Shown piece by piece: positions 12,733 to 13,254 of a DNA stretch of 13,254 nt (positions are counted from its first letter, which is position 1; each line of letters opens with the position of its first letter). The DNA lies in NCBI GenBank assembly GCA_028823075.1, contig JAPKCE010000024.1, forward strand, positions 1 to 13,254. The letters are read 5' to 3'. Below the pieces are notes generated by a model. It was given only the letters and a program-made list of their open reading frames with translations. It was not told where the DNA came from and made no database searches. This DNA is from Myxococcota bacterium. GTDB taxonomy: Bacteria; Myxococcota; UBA4151. A program made the position numbers and the translations under genes.

Positions 12733-13254
12733 CTAGGCGCTCGCCGCCACCAAAGCAGTGACGAACCCAGCTAAATCTTCGTCGCTATGGGCGCTGGATA
12801 AGAAAAGAACCTCAAAGGCCGAAGGCGGTAGGTAATAACCCCGTGACAAGAGTCGCTGATGCAAGGGTGCAAAGCGCTCGCTGATGCTTGTATCGACCTG
12901 GACCGCCGAAGTCGGGATGGCACCATCGCTGCAATACAACCACAAGATGGAGCCCATGCGCTGCACCTGTAAAGCGGGCAGGTTTGCGGCCTCAAGCTGG
13001 TTCTGTAGACGACCTGCACGCTGCTCTAAAGTATCATAAACTGAACCCTCTTTGAGCTGTTTTAGGGTGGCTAGACCGGCGGCCACGCTCAACGGGTTTC
13101 CCGACAGCGTTCCCGCTTGATAAACGGGCCCAACAGGGGCGAGCAGGTCCATGATCGCAGTGCTGCCCAGAAGCGCCCCCATCGGCAGACCGCCGCCGAT
13201 AATCTTGCCCAAGGTCACCAGGTCTGGGCGCACATCGTAAAGCGGCCCAAGCCC
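12733..13254 (-). CDS. hemL: glutamate-1-semialdehyde 2,1-aminomutase, C-terminal part
   Basis: The C-terminal 173 residues of HemL, running off the right edge in frame (the last codon visible is complete). HemL is the PLP enzyme converting glutamate-1-semialdehyde to 5-aminolevulinate, the first committed tetrapyrrole precursor in the C5 pathway. The PLP-binding lysine is in VTLGKIIGGGLPMGALLG, and VYQAGTLSGNPLSVAAGLATL is the conserved phosphate-binding segment. The end, LPPSAFEVLFLSSAHSDEDL, is typical. The apparent GTG at 13233 is not a start: upstream codons GLGPLYD continue the family's sequence. With hemF it gives two haem genes on opposing strands, suggesting a remnant or rearranged haem locus. 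The C5 pathway distinguishes this organism from ALA-synthase-using alphaproteobacteria. Confidence 0.95.
   Translation of the reverse strand, partial: GLGPLYDVRPDLVTLGKIIGGGLPMGALLGSTAIMDLLAPVGPVYQAGTLSGNPLSVAAGLATLKQLKEGSVYDTLEQRAGRLQNQLEAANLPALQVQRMGSILWLYCSDGAIPTSAVQVDTSISERFAPLHQRLLSRGYYLPPSAFEVLFLSSAHSDEDLAGFVTALVAASA

Overview
This window is a gene-dense piece (no gap over 160 bases) of a Gram-negative, aerobic chromosome, GC in the mid-to-high 50s by eye. Gram-negative character follows from the periplasmic D-Ala-D-Ala carboxypeptidase, the NagZ-type hexosaminidase, the lipoprotein signals and an SspB-type ClpXP adaptor. The Asp-Ala-Gly/Asp-Val-Gly-rich lipoprotein, the FIH-like cupin and the SspB/YacG/DnaB linkage suggest a deltaproteobacterial-type lineage such as Myxococcota or Bradymonadota. 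That placement is an inference from protein style, not from a database search.

Left part (51-2456, minus strand): a tight operon reading dnaB - yacG - acyl-CoA thioesterase - sspB, with abutting or overlapping genes. Divergent from it is a RadC-family gene (2583-3209, plus) with a good ribosome binding site and a plausible sigma70-type promoter. RadC converges on ssb (3206-4042, minus), whose stop codon is interleaved with that of radC. The SSB has a very long Gly/Gln/Tyr repeat linker. Upstream of ssb on the same strand is dacB (4213-5892), a PBP4-type DD-carboxypeptidase/endopeptidase.

Middle (5891-10369, plus): a solute-binding lipoprotein, two DppB/DppC-type permeases and nagZ, each joined to the next by a 4-base ATGA overlap. 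No ATPase is encoded here. Beside dacB, this set looks like peptide or muropeptide uptake and peptidoglycan recycling. The binding protein and dacB start divergently on the same CATG.

Right part (10401-12731, plus): an Asp/Gly/Pro-rich repeat lipoprotein translationally coupled (TAGTG) to an FIH-like Fe(II)/2-oxoglutarate cupin_8 protein, then hemF (aerobic coproporphyrinogen oxidase). The partial hemL (glutamate-1-semialdehyde aminomutase) converges from the right edge with a one-base gap. The lipoprotein plus hydroxylase pair is the most likely place for an undescribed system: a modifying oxygenase beside a low-complexity, Asp-rich exported candidate substrate. This is a hypothesis; the sequence shows only the pairing and the intact metal and 2-oxoglutarate residues.
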